Assembly: GCF_001429625.1 (NCBI RefSeq)
Contig: NZ_LMSU01000003.1
Location: 295,148 to 359,147, forward strand
Direction of reading: 5' to 3'
Source: Nocardioides sp. Soil805
GTDB lineage: Bacteria; Actinomycetota; Actinomycetes; Propionibacteriales; Nocardioidaceae
Length of the DNA: 64,000 nucleotides
The number at the start of each line of letters is the position of its first letter. Position 1 is the stretch's first letter. The notes beneath the pieces are model-generated. The model was not told the origin of the DNA. It saw nothing but the letters and a program-made list of their open reading frames with translations, and did no database searches. The position numbers and the translations under genes were made by a program. This document shows, in pieces, positions 19,003 through 27,002 of the stretch.

Positions 19003-20600
19003 TGCACGACGCGGTGGTGGTGGGCGCCGGTCCCAACGGACTGGTCGCGGCCAACAGGCTGCTCGACGCGGGCTGGTCGGTCCTGCTGCTGGAGGCACAG
19101 CCGGACGTGGGCGGAGCCGTGCGCAGCGACCGCGAGCTGCACCCCGACTACGTGCACGACACCTTCAGCGCGTTCTACCCCCTGGCGGCCTCGTCCCCGA
19201 CGATCCGCTCCTTCGACCTCGAGGACCACGGCCTCACGTGGCGCCACGCCCCGGCCGTGCTCGGGCACCCGTTCCCCGACGGCAGCTGGGCCGTGCTGCA
19301 CCACGACCGGGAGGCGACCGCCTCCGGGCTCGACGCGCTGCACGCCGGCGACGGGGAGGCGTGGCTGGAGCTGTGTGCGCAGTGGGACCGCGTCGGTCCG
19401 CACCTCATCGGCGCCCTCCTCACCCCGTTCCCGCCGGTGCGCCACGGCGTCGGCGTGCTGGCCGCGCTGCGGCACGTGGGGGGCCTCGGCTTCGTCAAGA
19501 CGCTGCTCACCCCGGTCGCCGAGCTCGGCCGGCAGCGCTTCGGCGGTGAGGCGGCCCGGGTGCTGCTGGCCGGCAACGCCGCCCACGCCGACATCCCGCT
19601 CGATGCCCCCGGCTCGTCGCTGCTGGGGCTGCTGCTGGCGATGATGGGCCAGACCGTCGGCTTCCCCGTCCCGGAGGGCGGGGCCGGCGAGCTCACCCAG
19701 GCACTCGCGCGCCGCTTCCGGGCCGGCGGCGGCGAGATCCGCACCGGTGCCCGGGTCACCCGGGTCGAGGTGGCCGGGGGACGCGTCGCGGCCGTCCGGA
19801 CCGCCGGCGGCGAGCGTCACCCCGTACGCCGTGCCGTCGTGGCCGACGTCCTCGCTCCCACGCTCTACACGGACCTCCTCGACCCCGACGACGTGCCCCG
19901 GCGCGTGACCGATGCGCTGCGCACCTTCGAGCTGGACCCCGGCACGGTCAAGGTCGACTGGGCCCTGGACGGCGTCGTCCCGTGGACCGGGGCTCCCGAC
20001 CTGTCACCCGGCACGGTGCACGTGGCCGACTCGGTGCGGGACATGACCACGGCCATGAGCCAGGTGCAGGCCGGCTCCGTGCCGGCATCGCCCTTCATGC
20101 TGACCGGCCAGATGACGGCGTCGGACCCGACGCGCTCGCCGGCGGGCACCGAGTCGTTCTGGGCCTACACGCACGTCCCCCAGCGGGCCTCCAACGACGC
20201 GGGGGAGGGCGGCGTACGCGGGGTGTGGGACGCCGACGACTGCGAACGGTTCGCCGACCGGATGCAGGCCCGCCTCGAGCGGCTGGCACCGGGGTTCGGC
20301 GACCGCGTGGTCGCGCGACGGGTGCTCGGTCCCCGCGAGATGGAGGCGCGGAACGCCAACCTGGTCGGCGGTGCCCTCAACGGCGGGACCGCGCAGCTGC
20401 ACCAGCAGCTGGTCTTCCGTCCCGTGCCCGGTCTCGGGCGGGCCGAGACGCCGGTCCGCGGCCTCTACCTGGGGTCGGCGTCCGCCCACCCCGGGGGTGG
20501 CGTGCACGGCGCCTGTGGGGACAACGCCGCACGGGCCGCGCTCGCCCACGACCGGGTGGACCGGGTCCTGCCGGGCCGGGGACGGCTGCGCCGGTCCTGA
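19002..20600 (+). CDS. Phytoene dehydrogenase-like FAD/NAD(P)-dependent oxidoreductase
   Basis: A 532-residue flavoprotein. The FAD-binding GxGxxG motif is at the N-terminus (AVVVGAGPNGLVAANRLL, then LLLEAQPDVGGAV) and the characteristic C-terminal segment is GLYLGSASAHPGGGVHGACG. This places it among phytoene desaturase or carotenoid isomerase-like amine oxidases, but no carotenoid genes are nearby, so the substrate is open. It ends the SRPBCC-SDR operon. The intergenic region after its stop contains a complex inverted repeat. Confidence 0.87.
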   Translation: MHDAVVVGAGPNGLVAANRLLDAGWSVLLLEAQPDVGGAVRSDRELHPDYVHDTFSAFYPLAASSPTIRSFDLEDHGLTWRHAPAVLGHPFPDGSWAVLHHDREATASGLDALHAGDGEAWLELCAQWDRVGPHLIGALLTPFPPVRHGVGVLAALRHVGGLGFVKTLLTPVAELGRQRFGGEAARVLLAGNAAHADIPLDAPGSSLLGLLLAMMGQTVGFPVPEGGAGELTQALARRFRAGGGEIRTGARVTRVEVAGGRVAAVRTAGGERHPVRRAVVADVLAPTLYTDLLDPDDVPRRVTDALRTFELDPGTVKVDWALDGVVPWTGAPDLSPGTVHVADSVRDMTTAMSQVQAGSVPASPFMLTGQMTASDPTRSPAGTESFWAYTHVPQRASNDAGEGGVRGVWDADDCERFADRMQARLERLAPGFGDRVVARRVLGPREMEARNANLVGGALNGGTAQLHQQLVFRPVPGLGRAETPVRGLYLGSASAHPGGGVHGACGDNAARAALAHDRVDRVLPGRGRLRRS

Positions 20601-20655
20601 CGACGGGCGCCCGGGGCCCGGGCGGCGTCACGCGCCGCGCTGTCCCGTGTCCGAC

Positions 20656-20769
20656 GGTGGCGGCACATCGCACCAGTTCCGCCCAGAGTGGCGGCACATT
20701 CCGCGAGGATGCGCCTTGTCGTGCAGTCCGCCGCCACTCTGGGTCCGCACGGAGCGATGTGCCGCCACC
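20656..20769. repeat. Nested inverted repeat downstream of the FAD oxidoreductase gene
   Basis: A perfect 15-bp inverted repeat (GGTGGCGGCACATCG at 20656-20670, complement at 20755-20769) encloses a perfect 14-bp pair (CCCAGAGTGGCGGC at 20682-20695, complement at 20730-20743). The unit GTGGCGGCACAT occurs twice in direct orientation (20657 and 20688), and its complement at 20757. It has the look of a repetitive extragenic palindrome rather than a simple terminator, though it could stop the upstream operon. Confidence 0.65.
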
Positions 20770-20783
20770 CTGGGGCCGCACCC

Positions 20784-20799
20784 GGGTGGGCGCCCACCC
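20784..20799. terminator. 16-bp palindrome right after the DUF3253 gene stop
   Basis: GGGTGGGCGCCCACCC is self-complementary and begins directly after the DUF3253 stop codon on the minus strand. It may act with the inverted repeat at 20656-20769 to terminate both convergent genes. No U tract is present. Confidence 0.4.
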
Positions 20800-21294
20800 T
20801 CAGCGCTCGAGGGCCGGTCCCGGCGCGATGCGCAGCGGACCGCTGGCCTGCTCCGGGTCGACCCGCTCGCCGCCCTGTCGCACCTCGACGACCTGCTGGG
20901 CGTGCAGCTCGCGAGCCACGTCACGGGCGATCGGCATGACGTCTCGCCACTGCTCGCCGCCCACCACGCGAGCGGCGTCGCTGGGACAGATCGTGCTCGT
21001 CTCCCGGTGGCGCAGCAGGGCCCGCATGGTGGCCGCGAGCCGGTCGCGGCGGCCCTGCTCGGAGGGCTCCTCCCACCAGGGCTCCCCGCGCTCCCCGAGG
21101 GCGACCTTGGCGTCCTGCACGAAGGGGCGGACCTCGTCGCCGCGGGTGCGCACCAGGCGCCGGGCCCGCATCAGCTCCTTGACCAGCTCGGCGCGCAGGG
21201 CCTCGGGGATCGAGTCGTCGGTGGCGCGCCACCGGCGACCGTCGACCACGATGTGGTGACCGTCCTCCGTGCGCTCGACCTCGTCGCCGTCCAT
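20800..21294 (-). CDS. DUF3253 domain-containing protein
   Basis: A 164-residue cytoplasmic protein. The C-terminal 75 residues match the DUF3253 pattern: STICPSDAARVVGGEQWRDVM followed by a winged-helix-like stretch and GERVDPEQASGPLRIAPG. The N-terminal half (DGHHIVVDGRRWRATDDSIPEAL) is a small basic region also found in actinobacterial relatives. Function is unknown; a nucleic-acid-binding role is only a guess from the fold pattern. ATG 21294 is preceded at seven bases by TAGGGT, so the mRNA is probably leaderless. Confidence 0.82.
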   Translation of the reverse strand: MDGDEVERTEDGHHIVVDGRRWRATDDSIPEALRAELVKELMRARRLVRTRGDEVRPFVQDAKVALGERGEPWWEEPSEQGRRDRLAATMRALLRHRETSTICPSDAARVVGGEQWRDVMPIARDVARELHAQQVVEVRQGGERVDPEQASGPLRIAPGPALER

Positions 21295-21469
21295 GGGGGC
21301 AACCCTAGGCGTGGCGAGGTCGGAACGTGGACCGTGCCGGCGGGGAATCTCGGGGGAGGGACTCCCCACCGGCGCGGCAGCACGAAACTACTCCCGTGGC
21401 CCGCGCCTGTCTGCCCGCAGCGTCGGCGGGTTCGCCAAAAGTGGTGAACGTCGCCCTGCGAGGCGACCC

Positions 21470-21506
21470 GGGGGTGACGACCTCACCCGCTACGGGTGAG
21501 ACCCCC
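21470..21506. promoter_or_regulatory. Hairpin over the promoter of the GlsB-like gene
   Basis: An 8-bp perfect stem (CTCACCCG, loop CTA, CGGGTGAG; 21482-21500) is extended by a 6-bp outer stem (GGGGGT at 21470, ACCCCC at 21501) with a six-base bulge. It ends 15 bases before the TAGGTT -10 box of the next gene and so covers its -35 region. It may be an operator; a terminator for something upstream is unlikely because no plus-strand gene precedes it closely. Confidence 0.4.
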
Positions 21507-21534
21507 TCGGGCCTGCCACGGCTAGGTTCGCCAC

Positions 21535-21792
21535 GTGCTGATCCTCGCCGTCCTCGCCTTCGGGTTCCTCGTCGGAGGCCTCGCCCAGATGCTGCTGGGA
21601 CGGTCCATGCGTGAGGTCAACTGGCCCCGGGCCCTGGGGCTGGGGCTGCTCGGCTCCCTGGTGGGAGGCACCGTGCTGAGCCTGCTCTTCGGCGAGGGCT
21701 TTGAGCTGCGGCCCGCCGGGATCATCGGCTCCGTCCTCGGCGCGGTCCTGCTCACCGCCCTCGTGGAGCGGGGAGCCGACCGGTCCCGCTGA
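21535..21792 (+). CDS. GlsB/YeaQ/YmgE-family membrane protein
   Basis: An 85-residue protein with three hydrophobic, glycine-rich helices: LILAVLAFGFLVGGLAQMLLG, ALGLGLLGSLVGGTVLSLLF and AGIIGSVLGAVLLTALV. The length and glycine pattern fit the GlsB/YeaQ stress-response family. GTG 21535 is chosen because TAGGTT lies six bases upstream, the leaderless spacing. Molecular function is unknown; relatives are general stress genes. A hairpin lies across the -35 region. Confidence 0.75.
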   Translation: MLILAVLAFGFLVGGLAQMLLGRSMREVNWPRALGLGLLGSLVGGTVLSLLFGEGFELRPAGIIGSVLGAVLLTALVERGADRSR

Positions 21793-21840
21793 CCGGCGGG
21801 AGGGCTCGACGCCGGACCCCGTCGACGGGGGTCGCGCCGC

Positions 21841-23103
21841 TCAGACCCTGATCCCGCTGAAGAGCACGGTGCCGGTGGCACCGGGTGCCGTGACCTTGCC
21901 CGCGGGGTTGTTGATGCCCATCTCGTGGACGTAGTAGCGATCCAGGCCCGAGGCCTCGGACGCCCGCAGGATCTCGCCGGCGACGCTGCCCAGCCCGGTG
22001 CCGTCGATGGACACGGAGTCGCCCCGGTCGACCCGCACGAAGTCACCGTGCACGTTGACGACGTTGGCGTTGCGGATCACCAGTCGTCGGGGGATCTCGG
22101 CGTTGAGCGTGTGTCCCTTCATGGCGAAGCAGGCCGTCCCTGCGCGGTTGCCGTTGACCATGAGCCCGTCGACGAAGGTCTCGCGCACCGCGCCCTCGAG
22201 CGTGACGAGGTCGAACGGGAAGTACTGGACCGGGTTCCAGTTGTCGTTGTCGGCCAGGGCGTGGAGCTGCATGTCGCGGAAGATGGTCCTGCGCAGCGAG
22301 TTGCCGTCGTTGCCCGGTCCGCGCAGGAGCATCCGTCCCTCGTTGTAGACGAAGCGCAGCTGGTGGAAGTAGTTCTGGTTGCTGCCGTCTCCGGCGTCGT
22401 TGCCGTTCTGCAGCACCATGGCGGGCACGTCCGGGGAGCCGGAAGGAGAACCCGACCCGCACCGGTAGACGCGGATGCGCCGGAAGTCGGACTCGCGCAC
22501 GCGGCCCGAGGCCACTCCGGGCGCCCGGGCGTCGGCGTCGTCCGCCCCGAGCGTGAGGGCGGTGCCGGTGAGGAACCCGAACATGACGTTGTCCATCAGC
22601 ACGTCGTCGGCGTCGAGCAGGTAGATCCCGTCCCGGGCCGCGACCGAGCGGTCGTCGTCGATCACCACGAAGTCGCGCAGCGTCAGGCCGCCGCCGTCGG
22701 CCTCGGGGTCGTAGGTCTGGATGGGACCCGTGCCGACGGTGGACTCCCACTGGCCGTGGCGCTTGAGGTCGGTGGCACGGAGGACCGGACCGGCGAAGGT
22801 GCCCGCGTGCCTGATGCGGCTGGCCCGCCCCTCACCCACGATGGAGATCGGGCGGGTGATGTCGATGGTGCTGTCGGCGGCGTAGTCGGCCCGACCCAGC
22901 ACCACCACCGCCGACGACCCGCCCGACCGTTCGGCCTCGGTGATCGCGGCCCGTACGCCGTCCCAGCCGCCGCCGAAGTCCTGCTCCACGTCGAGCCGGG
23001 CGGATGCCGGAGCCGTCCCGGCCGAGGCCGAGGTCATGCCCGCCCCGGCCGCGCTCCCGGCAAGGGCGACCCCGCTCAACATCCTGCGTCTGGAGATCGT
23101 CAT
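21841..23103 (-). CDS. Secreted (Tat) right-handed beta-helix protein
   Basis: A 420-residue exported protein. The N-terminus MTISRRRMLSGVALAGSAAGAG has a twin-arginine (RRR) Tat signal followed by a hydrophobic stretch and an Ala-Ser-Ala cleavage region. The mature part resembles parallel beta-helix proteins of the pectate lyase superfamily: IDITRPISIVGEGRASRIRH, then repeated strand turns with DGIYLLDADDVLMDNV and VHGDFVRVDRGDSVSIDG. It may bind or cleave a polysaccharide, but no catalytic residues can be assigned. It lies with an FkbM methyltransferase gene downstream of a tRNA cluster, possibly an accessory insertion. Confidence 0.78.
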   Translation of the reverse strand: MTISRRRMLSGVALAGSAAGAGMTSASAGTAPASARLDVEQDFGGGWDGVRAAITEAERSGGSSAVVVLGRADYAADSTIDITRPISIVGEGRASRIRHAGTFAGPVLRATDLKRHGQWESTVGTGPIQTYDPEADGGGLTLRDFVVIDDDRSVAARDGIYLLDADDVLMDNVMFGFLTGTALTLGADDADARAPGVASGRVRESDFRRIRVYRCGSGSPSGSPDVPAMVLQNGNDAGDGSNQNYFHQLRFVYNEGRMLLRGPGNDGNSLRRTIFRDMQLHALADNDNWNPVQYFPFDLVTLEGAVRETFVDGLMVNGNRAGTACFAMKGHTLNAEIPRRLVIRNANVVNVHGDFVRVDRGDSVSIDGTGLGSVAGEILRASEASGLDRYYVHEMGINNPAGKVTAPGATGTVLFSGIRV

Positions 23104-23156
23104 GACTCCAAGCGTGACCCGGAGTGTCAATACCCGACTTTGAGCAGGGCCGGGCC

Positions 23157-23188
23157 GCGAGACCACCGCAGCGGAGTCGTGGTCCCGC
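23157..23188 (-). terminator. Hairpin after the FkbM methyltransferase gene
   Basis: GCGAGACCAC (23157-23166) pairs with GTGGTCCCGC (23179-23188) with one G-T type mismatch around a 12-base loop. It lies between the FkbM stop (23211) and the beta-helix start (23103) on the same strand. It could separate the two transcripts, though no U tract is visible. Confidence 0.4.
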
Positions 23189-23210
23189 TCCTACGCGCCG
23201 GACGACGCGG

Positions 23211-23924
23211 TCACTGGGTCCCCCTGCGGACGAAGATCCCGTTCATCTGCAGTCCACGCCCGGTGTCGAGCATCCACGCGGGTTCGGACAGGGCGAGCAC
23301 GAACCCCTGGGAGTAGCACCAGGCCATCATCTCGGGCAGCAGGTCCTGGCCCTCGTAGATCTCGACCGCCGACATCTCGAACTCGAGGAAGTGGGCCTTC
23401 TCCAAGGTCGCGGCGGCGCCGTCGAAGACCGCCTTCTCATGGCCCTGCACGTCGACCTTGAGACCCAGCGGACCCGTCATGCCGTCCAGCGTCGGGAGGA
23501 TGTTGTCGAGGGCGTCGGCCCGCACGGTCTCGGTGTCGACCTGCACCGAGTCGGGACGCCCCTCGCTCGTGACCAGCGGGATCGCCGAGGAGAACGTCGA
23601 GTCGCGGGAGACGTGCAGGAGCAGCTCGGCCGGATAGTCGCTGACGGCCAGGTTGAACGCCTGCCAGCCCGGATCGGCCTGGGTCGACCTGACGAGCTCC
23701 TCGTAGGGGGCGGCGACGGGCTCGAAGGACCAGAGCCGTCCGTCGTAGCCGTGGAAGCGCACCTCGTGGGCGTACTGCCCGGTGTTGGCACCGACGTCGA
23801 GGAGGTCTCGGATGCCGAGGTGCTTGAGCAGCTGGGCGCGTCTCGCCGCGTAGGTGAAGTGGTAGTGGGTGATCTGCACGTCGAACCGACGGAGCAGTCG
23901 CTGGACGGCGTCGGGGACTCGCAT
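23211..23924 (-). CDS. FkbM-family methyltransferase
   Basis: A 237-residue SAM-dependent methyltransferase of the FkbM group. Motif I is LLDVGANTGQYAHEVRFHGYDG, followed by LWSFEPVAAPYEEL, and the conserved LGLKVDVQGHEKAVFDGA and LEFEMSAVEIYEG regions are present. Such enzymes O-methylate sugars or natural products, often in surface polysaccharide clusters. ATG 23924 has TACCGT seven bases upstream, so its transcript is probably leaderless. It lies immediately after the tRNA operon terminator, together with the beta-helix gene. Confidence 0.88.
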   Translation of the reverse strand: MRVPDAVQRLLRRFDVQITHYHFTYAARRAQLLKHLGIRDLLDVGANTGQYAHEVRFHGYDGRLWSFEPVAAPYEELVRSTQADPGWQAFNLAVSDYPAELLLHVSRDSTFSSAIPLVTSEGRPDSVQVDTETVRADALDNILPTLDGMTGPLGLKVDVQGHEKAVFDGAAATLEKAHFLEFEMSAVEIYEGQDLLPEMMAWCYSQGFVLALSEPAWMLDTGRGLQMNGIFVRRGTQ

Positions 23925-23988
23925 GTCGACGACGGTAGACCATTTTCGTCAACGTCGGCTTGACGCACTGCCGGGTCGCGAACGAGGA

Positions 23989-24021
23989 AGACCCCGCCTC
24001 CCTCGGGGGGAAACGGGGTCT
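23989..24021 (-). terminator. Rho-independent-like terminator of the tRNA operon
   Basis: On the minus strand AGACCCCG (24021-24014) pairs with CGGGGTCT (23996-23989), with a G/C-rich inner loop and TTCCTCGTT following. It begins about 17 bases after the CCA end of the tRNA-Val gene, so it fits the end of the tRNA transcript. Confidence 0.65.
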
Positions 24022-24037
24022 GACCTGCTGTTCGTGC

Positions 24038-24112
24038 TGGTGGGCGATACTGGGTTTGAACCAGTGACCTCTTCCGTGTCAGGGAAGCGCGCTACCGCTG
24101 CGCCAATCGCCC
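24038..24112 (-). tRNA. tRNA-Val (anticodon GAC)
   Basis: A complete cloverleaf of 72 bases plus an encoded CCA (24040-24038). The acceptor stem pairs GGGCGAT with ATCGCCC, the discriminator is A, and the anticodon loop CTGACAC is enclosed by CTTCC and GGAAG, giving GAC. The T arm has the standard GGTTCAAACC core. It is last of a three-gene tRNA operon on this strand. Confidence 0.95.
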
Positions 24113-24139
24113 GAGGTCGTGCTCTTCACTTGTGGAGCG

Positions 24140-24213
24140 TGGAGGTGGGTACGGGATTTGAACCCGTGTACACGGATTTGCAGTCCGTTGCCTCGCCTCT
24201 CGGCCAACCCACC
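24140..24213 (-). tRNA. tRNA-Cys (anticodon GCA)
   Basis: A 71-base cloverleaf plus encoded CCA. The acceptor stem pairs GGTGGGT with ACCCACC, the discriminator is U as expected for cysteine, and the loop CTGCAAA between ACGGA and TCCGT gives anticodon GCA. It lies 27 bases before tRNA-Val in the same operon. Confidence 0.95.
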
Positions 24214-24260
24214 GCGGGGGCCTTCCCAACATGAAGAAGGCACGGGGAGAGACCTCTCCG

Positions 24261-24333
24261 AGCGGACAACGAGACTCGAACTCGCGACCTCAACCTTGGC
24301 AAGGTTGCGCTCTACCAACTGAGCTATGTCCGC
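24261..24333 (-). tRNA. tRNA-Gly (anticodon GCC)
   Basis: A 73-base cloverleaf. The acceptor stem is GCGGACA with TGTCCGC (with the first pair next to the discriminator U), and the anticodon loop TTGCCAA between CAACC and GGTTG gives GCC. CCA is not encoded, unlike in the two tRNA genes that follow. It is the first gene of the operon, about 40 bases after the predicted promoter. Confidence 0.95.
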
Positions 24334-24375
24334 CTGCGCTTTCCCTCCGGTGACCCGGCGGGAAGTGCGAGTGGA

Positions 24376-24404
24376 ACAGTAGCCGACACTGCGACCCGTG
24401 CCAA
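24376..24404 (-). promoter_or_regulatory. Promoter of the tRNA-Gly-Cys-Val operon
   Basis: TTGGCA (24404-24399) and TACTGT (24381-24376) are separated by 17 bases on the minus strand, a good match to a housekeeping sigma promoter. The tRNA-Gly gene begins 43 bases after the -10 box. Confidence 0.65.
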
Positions 24405-24470
24405 AACCGGGTCCCGCGCCGCGTGTTCTCGCGGGCCGTTCCGGGGGATCCGACTGCCTAGAGTGGCGCC

Positions 24471-25292
24471 ATGCGTGCGTGGATGAACGGTGACCTGCTG
24501 CCCGACCCGACCGGCGCGGTGCTGGGGGTCACCGACCACGGGTTCACCGTGGGCGACGGTGTCTTCGAGTCGATCAAGACCCTCGACGGGCGCCCCTTCG
24601 CCCTCACCCGCCATCTCGAGCGGCTCGCGCGGTCCGCGTCCGGCCTCGGCCTCGACGCCCCGGACGAGGCCGCCGTGCGTCGCGGCGTCGAGGAGGTGCT
24701 GGACGGGACGACCGCCCCGCTCGGCCGCCTGCGCATCACCTTCACGGCCGGCCCGGCCCCCATGGGGTCCGGCCGGGGCGACGGTCCTGCCACCCTCGTC
24801 GTCGCCTGGTCCGCGCTCGAGCCGACGGGGGAGTCCACCGCGGTGGCCACCGTCCCGTGGACCCGCAACGAGCACGGGGCGACGGCGGGCCTCAAGACCA
24901 CGTCGTACGCCGAGAACGTCATCGCGCTCGCCCGGGCGCACGAGCAGGGCGGCACGGAGGCGATCTTCGCCAACACTGCCGGACACCTCTGCGAGGGCAC
25001 CGGGTCCAACGTCTTCTACGTCGTCGACGGCGAGCTGCGCACCCCCACCCTGGCCAGCGGTTGCCTTGCCGGTGTGACGCGCGCCCTGGTGCTCGAGTGG
25101 TGCGGCGGGCGGGAGGTGGACGAGCCGATCGAGGTCGCGCAGGGGGCCGACGAGGCGTTCCTCGTCTCCACCACCCGCGACGTGCAGGCCATCGCCCGCT
25201 GGGACGGCCGCGCGCTGCCGGCCCCCGGCCCCGTGACCGCGGAGTGTGCCGCGACGTGGCGCCGCCGCGAGGCCGAGCTGATCGACCCCTGA
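24471..25292 (+). CDS. pabC: Aminotransferase class IV, aminodeoxychorismate lyase-like
   Basis: A 273-residue fold-type IV PLP enzyme. Features are [32 protein letters not shown] at the N-terminus, the PLP lysine region [18 protein letters not shown], and the glycine-rich [16 protein letters not shown]. The best guess is 4-amino-4-deoxychorismate lyase of folate synthesis, but branched-chain or D-amino acid aminotransferases share these motifs. ATG 24471 has TAGAGT six bases upstream, so the transcript is probably leaderless. hisI starts ten bases after its stop. Confidence 0.78.
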   Translation: MRAWMNGDLLPDPTGAVLGVTDHGFTVGDGVFESIKTLDGRPFALTRHLERLARSASGLGLDAPDEAAVRRGVEEVLDGTTAPLGRLRITFTAGPAPMGSGRGDGPATLVVAWSALEPTGESTAVATVPWTRNEHGATAGLKTTSYAENVIALARAHEQGGTEAIFANTAGHLCEGTGSNVFYVVDGELRTPTLASGCLAGVTRALVLEWCGGREVDEPIEVAQGADEAFLVSTTRDVQAIARWDGRALPAPGPVTAECAATWRRREAELIDP

Positions 25293-25302
25293 TACTGGAC
25301 GG

Positions 25303-25644
25303 GTGACCGACCTGGACCCCGCCATCGCCGAGCGCCTCAAGCGATCGGTCGACGGCCTGGTGCCCGCGATCGTCCAGCAGCACGACACCGGCGAGGTGCT
25401 CATGCTCGGCTGGATGGACGACGAGGCCCTGGCCCGCACCCTCACCACCCGCCGGGCGACGTACTGGAGCCGCTCGCGGCAGGAGTACTGGGTCAAGGGC
25501 GAGACGTCCGGCCACGCCCAGCACGTGCACGAGGTCCGGCTGGACTGCGACGGCGACACCCTCCTGGTCAAGGTCGAGCAGGTGGGGGCCGCGTGCCACA
25601 CCGGCGACCGCACCTGCTTCGACGCGGACCGGCTCGATGGCTGA
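25303..25644 (+). CDS. hisI: Phosphoribosyl-AMP cyclohydrolase
   Basis: A 113-residue zinc enzyme of histidine biosynthesis that opens the adenine ring of PR-AMP. The signatures [34 protein letters not shown] and the metal cysteines in LDCDGDTLL and [11 protein letters not shown] are all present. The length is that of the monofunctional enzyme. GTG 25303 is used as start. The stop overlaps the start of the Trp-associated membrane protein by eight bases; in many relatives trpE lies between these two genes, but here it is absent. Confidence 0.95.
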   Translation: MTDLDPAIAERLKRSVDGLVPAIVQQHDTGEVLMLGWMDDEALARTLTTRRATYWSRSRQEYWVKGETSGHAQHVHEVRLDCDGDTLLVKVEQVGAACHTGDRTCFDADRLDG

Positions 25645-26260
25645 GGAGTCCTCGCAGTCCCCCCGCACCGGCTTCGGACCCGTCGTCCTCGCCGGGCTCG
25701 CCAGCGCCGTCCTCGCCGCCGTCGCCGGCACCAGCGCGTGGGTCGAGGGCACGTCGGGCCAGTTGAGCACCGAGACCGCCGGGGACGCCGCCGTCCTGGG
25801 CAACGCGGTGGCGGACGGGATCGGCGAGATGCCGCTGGCCGGCGCGCTGAGCCTGGTCGTGCTGGCCGGGTGGGGCGTCGTGCTGGTCACCCGCGGTCAC
25901 TTCCGTCGTGCCGTCATGGCGGTGGCCGCCCTGGCGGCCGTGGGCCTCCTCGTCACCACCGTCTGGGCGTTCTTCACCCTCCAGGACTCGGTGGGCGAGC
26001 AGCTGCGCGCCGCCTCCGGGCAGGACACCTCGGCCGTCCACCTCACCGGGTGGTACGTCGCGGCCTGCGTCGCCGCCGTCGGGTGCGTGGTCACCACGCT
26101 GCTCGGCGTACGCCTGGTCCCGGCCTGGCCCGAGATGGGGCGCCGGTACGACGCCCCGGCGGGCGCGGACGTCCCGGCCGAGCCGGAGGGCAACCTGGAG
26201 ATCTGGAAGGCGCTGGACGAGGGTCATGACCCGACCGACCGGCAGCGGCCCCTAGACTGA
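25637..26260 (+). CDS. Trp biosynthesis-associated membrane protein (TIGR02234-like)
   Basis: A 207-residue membrane protein with four hydrophobic helices: [63 protein letters not shown] and [23 protein letters not shown] cytoplasmic C-terminal tail carries [17 protein letters not shown], typical for the family found in actinobacterial tryptophan clusters. Function unknown. It overlaps hisI by eight bases. A TAGACT box at its 3' end (26252-26257) may be the promoter of the following small gene. Confidence 0.82.
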   Translation: MAEESSQSPRTGFGPVVLAGLASAVLAAVAGTSAWVEGTSGQLSTETAGDAAVLGNAVADGIGEMPLAGALSLVVLAGWGVVLVTRGHFRRAVMAVAALAAVGLLVTTVWAFFTLQDSVGEQLRAASGQDTSAVHLTGWYVAACVAAVGCVVTTLLGVRLVPAWPEMGRRYDAPAGADVPAEPEGNLEIWKALDEGHDPTDRQRPLD

Positions 26261-26329
26261 TCCGCGACTGATCGGGTCACCGGTCGAGCCCGCCCCACGC
26301 GCACCGCCGCATCGCCCCAAGGAGCACCC

Positions 26330-26530
26330 ATGGCCAACAACCACGGCAACACCCCCGCTGCGTGGACCGCGGTCAGCGTGGCCATGCTCGGCTTCCTCGT
26401 CGGCTCGATCGCCCTCATGCTCTCGCCGATCAACATGACGGTCTTCTGGGTCGGGATCGCCCTCGGCGCCGTCGCGCTGCCGCTGTTCCTGGTGATGGCC
26501 AAGCTCGGCTTCCACGGCGACCCGCACTGA
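26330..26530 (+). CDS. HGxxPAAW-family small membrane protein
   Basis: A 66-residue protein with the name-giving motif near the N-terminus ([10 protein letters not shown]), followed by two transmembrane helices ([15 protein letters not shown] and [20 protein letters not shown]) and a short polar tail. It has an AAGGAG Shine-Dalgarno at 26318-26323. The family occurs in the trp locus of actinobacteria; its function is unknown. Confidence 0.85.
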   Translation: MANNHGNTPAAWTAVSVAMLGFLVGSIALMLSPINMTVFWVGIALGAVALPLFLVMAKLGFHGDPH

Positions 26531-26553
26531 CCCTCCCCGCACGCGTCGAGCCG

Positions 26554-26958
26554 ATGACCGGGCGCGCACGGCGTCTCGCCGCTCCTCTCGGGACCGCCGC
26601 CCTCGTCGCGGTCGCGACGCTCGCCCTGGCCGTCCGCGACCCGCACCGGCCCGGCAGCTGGGGCTGGTGCCCGACCCAGGTGCTGACGCACCTCGACTGC
26701 CCGCTGTGCGGCAGCCTCCGCGCCGTCCACGACCTGACCCGGCTCGACCTCGGCGCCGCCGCGTCGAGCAACCTGCTGCTGGTCGTGGCGCTCCCACTCG
26801 TCCTCGCCCTCTGGTTGCGCAGGGTCGCCGTGGCCTGGCGCGGAGGAGCCGCGATGCGGCCGGTGACCGTGCCCTCGATCCTGTGGACCCTCGGGCTGGG
26901 CGTGGCGGTCGTCTTCACGGTCGCACGCAACCTGCCCGGGTCCTGGCTCGCAGCCTGA
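26554..26958 (+). CDS. DUF2752 membrane protein
   Basis: A 134-residue protein with the DUF2752 signature: [35 protein letters not shown], read in two parts with paired cysteines and a conserved Asn, followed by hydrophobic segments [15 protein letters not shown] and [16 protein letters not shown]. Start ATG 26554 lies 23 bases after the preceding stop. Function unknown; it belongs to the same trp-linked membrane set. Confidence 0.8.
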   Translation: MTGRARRLAAPLGTAALVAVATLALAVRDPHRPGSWGWCPTQVLTHLDCPLCGSLRAVHDLTRLDLGAAASSNLLLVVALPLVLALWLRRVAVAWRGGAAMRPVTVPSILWTLGLGVAVVFTVARNLPGSWLAA

Positions 26959-27002
26959 GCCACCGTCCGCCCCGCCACCGGTCAGGTGAGAGGGTTGGGG
27001 CC

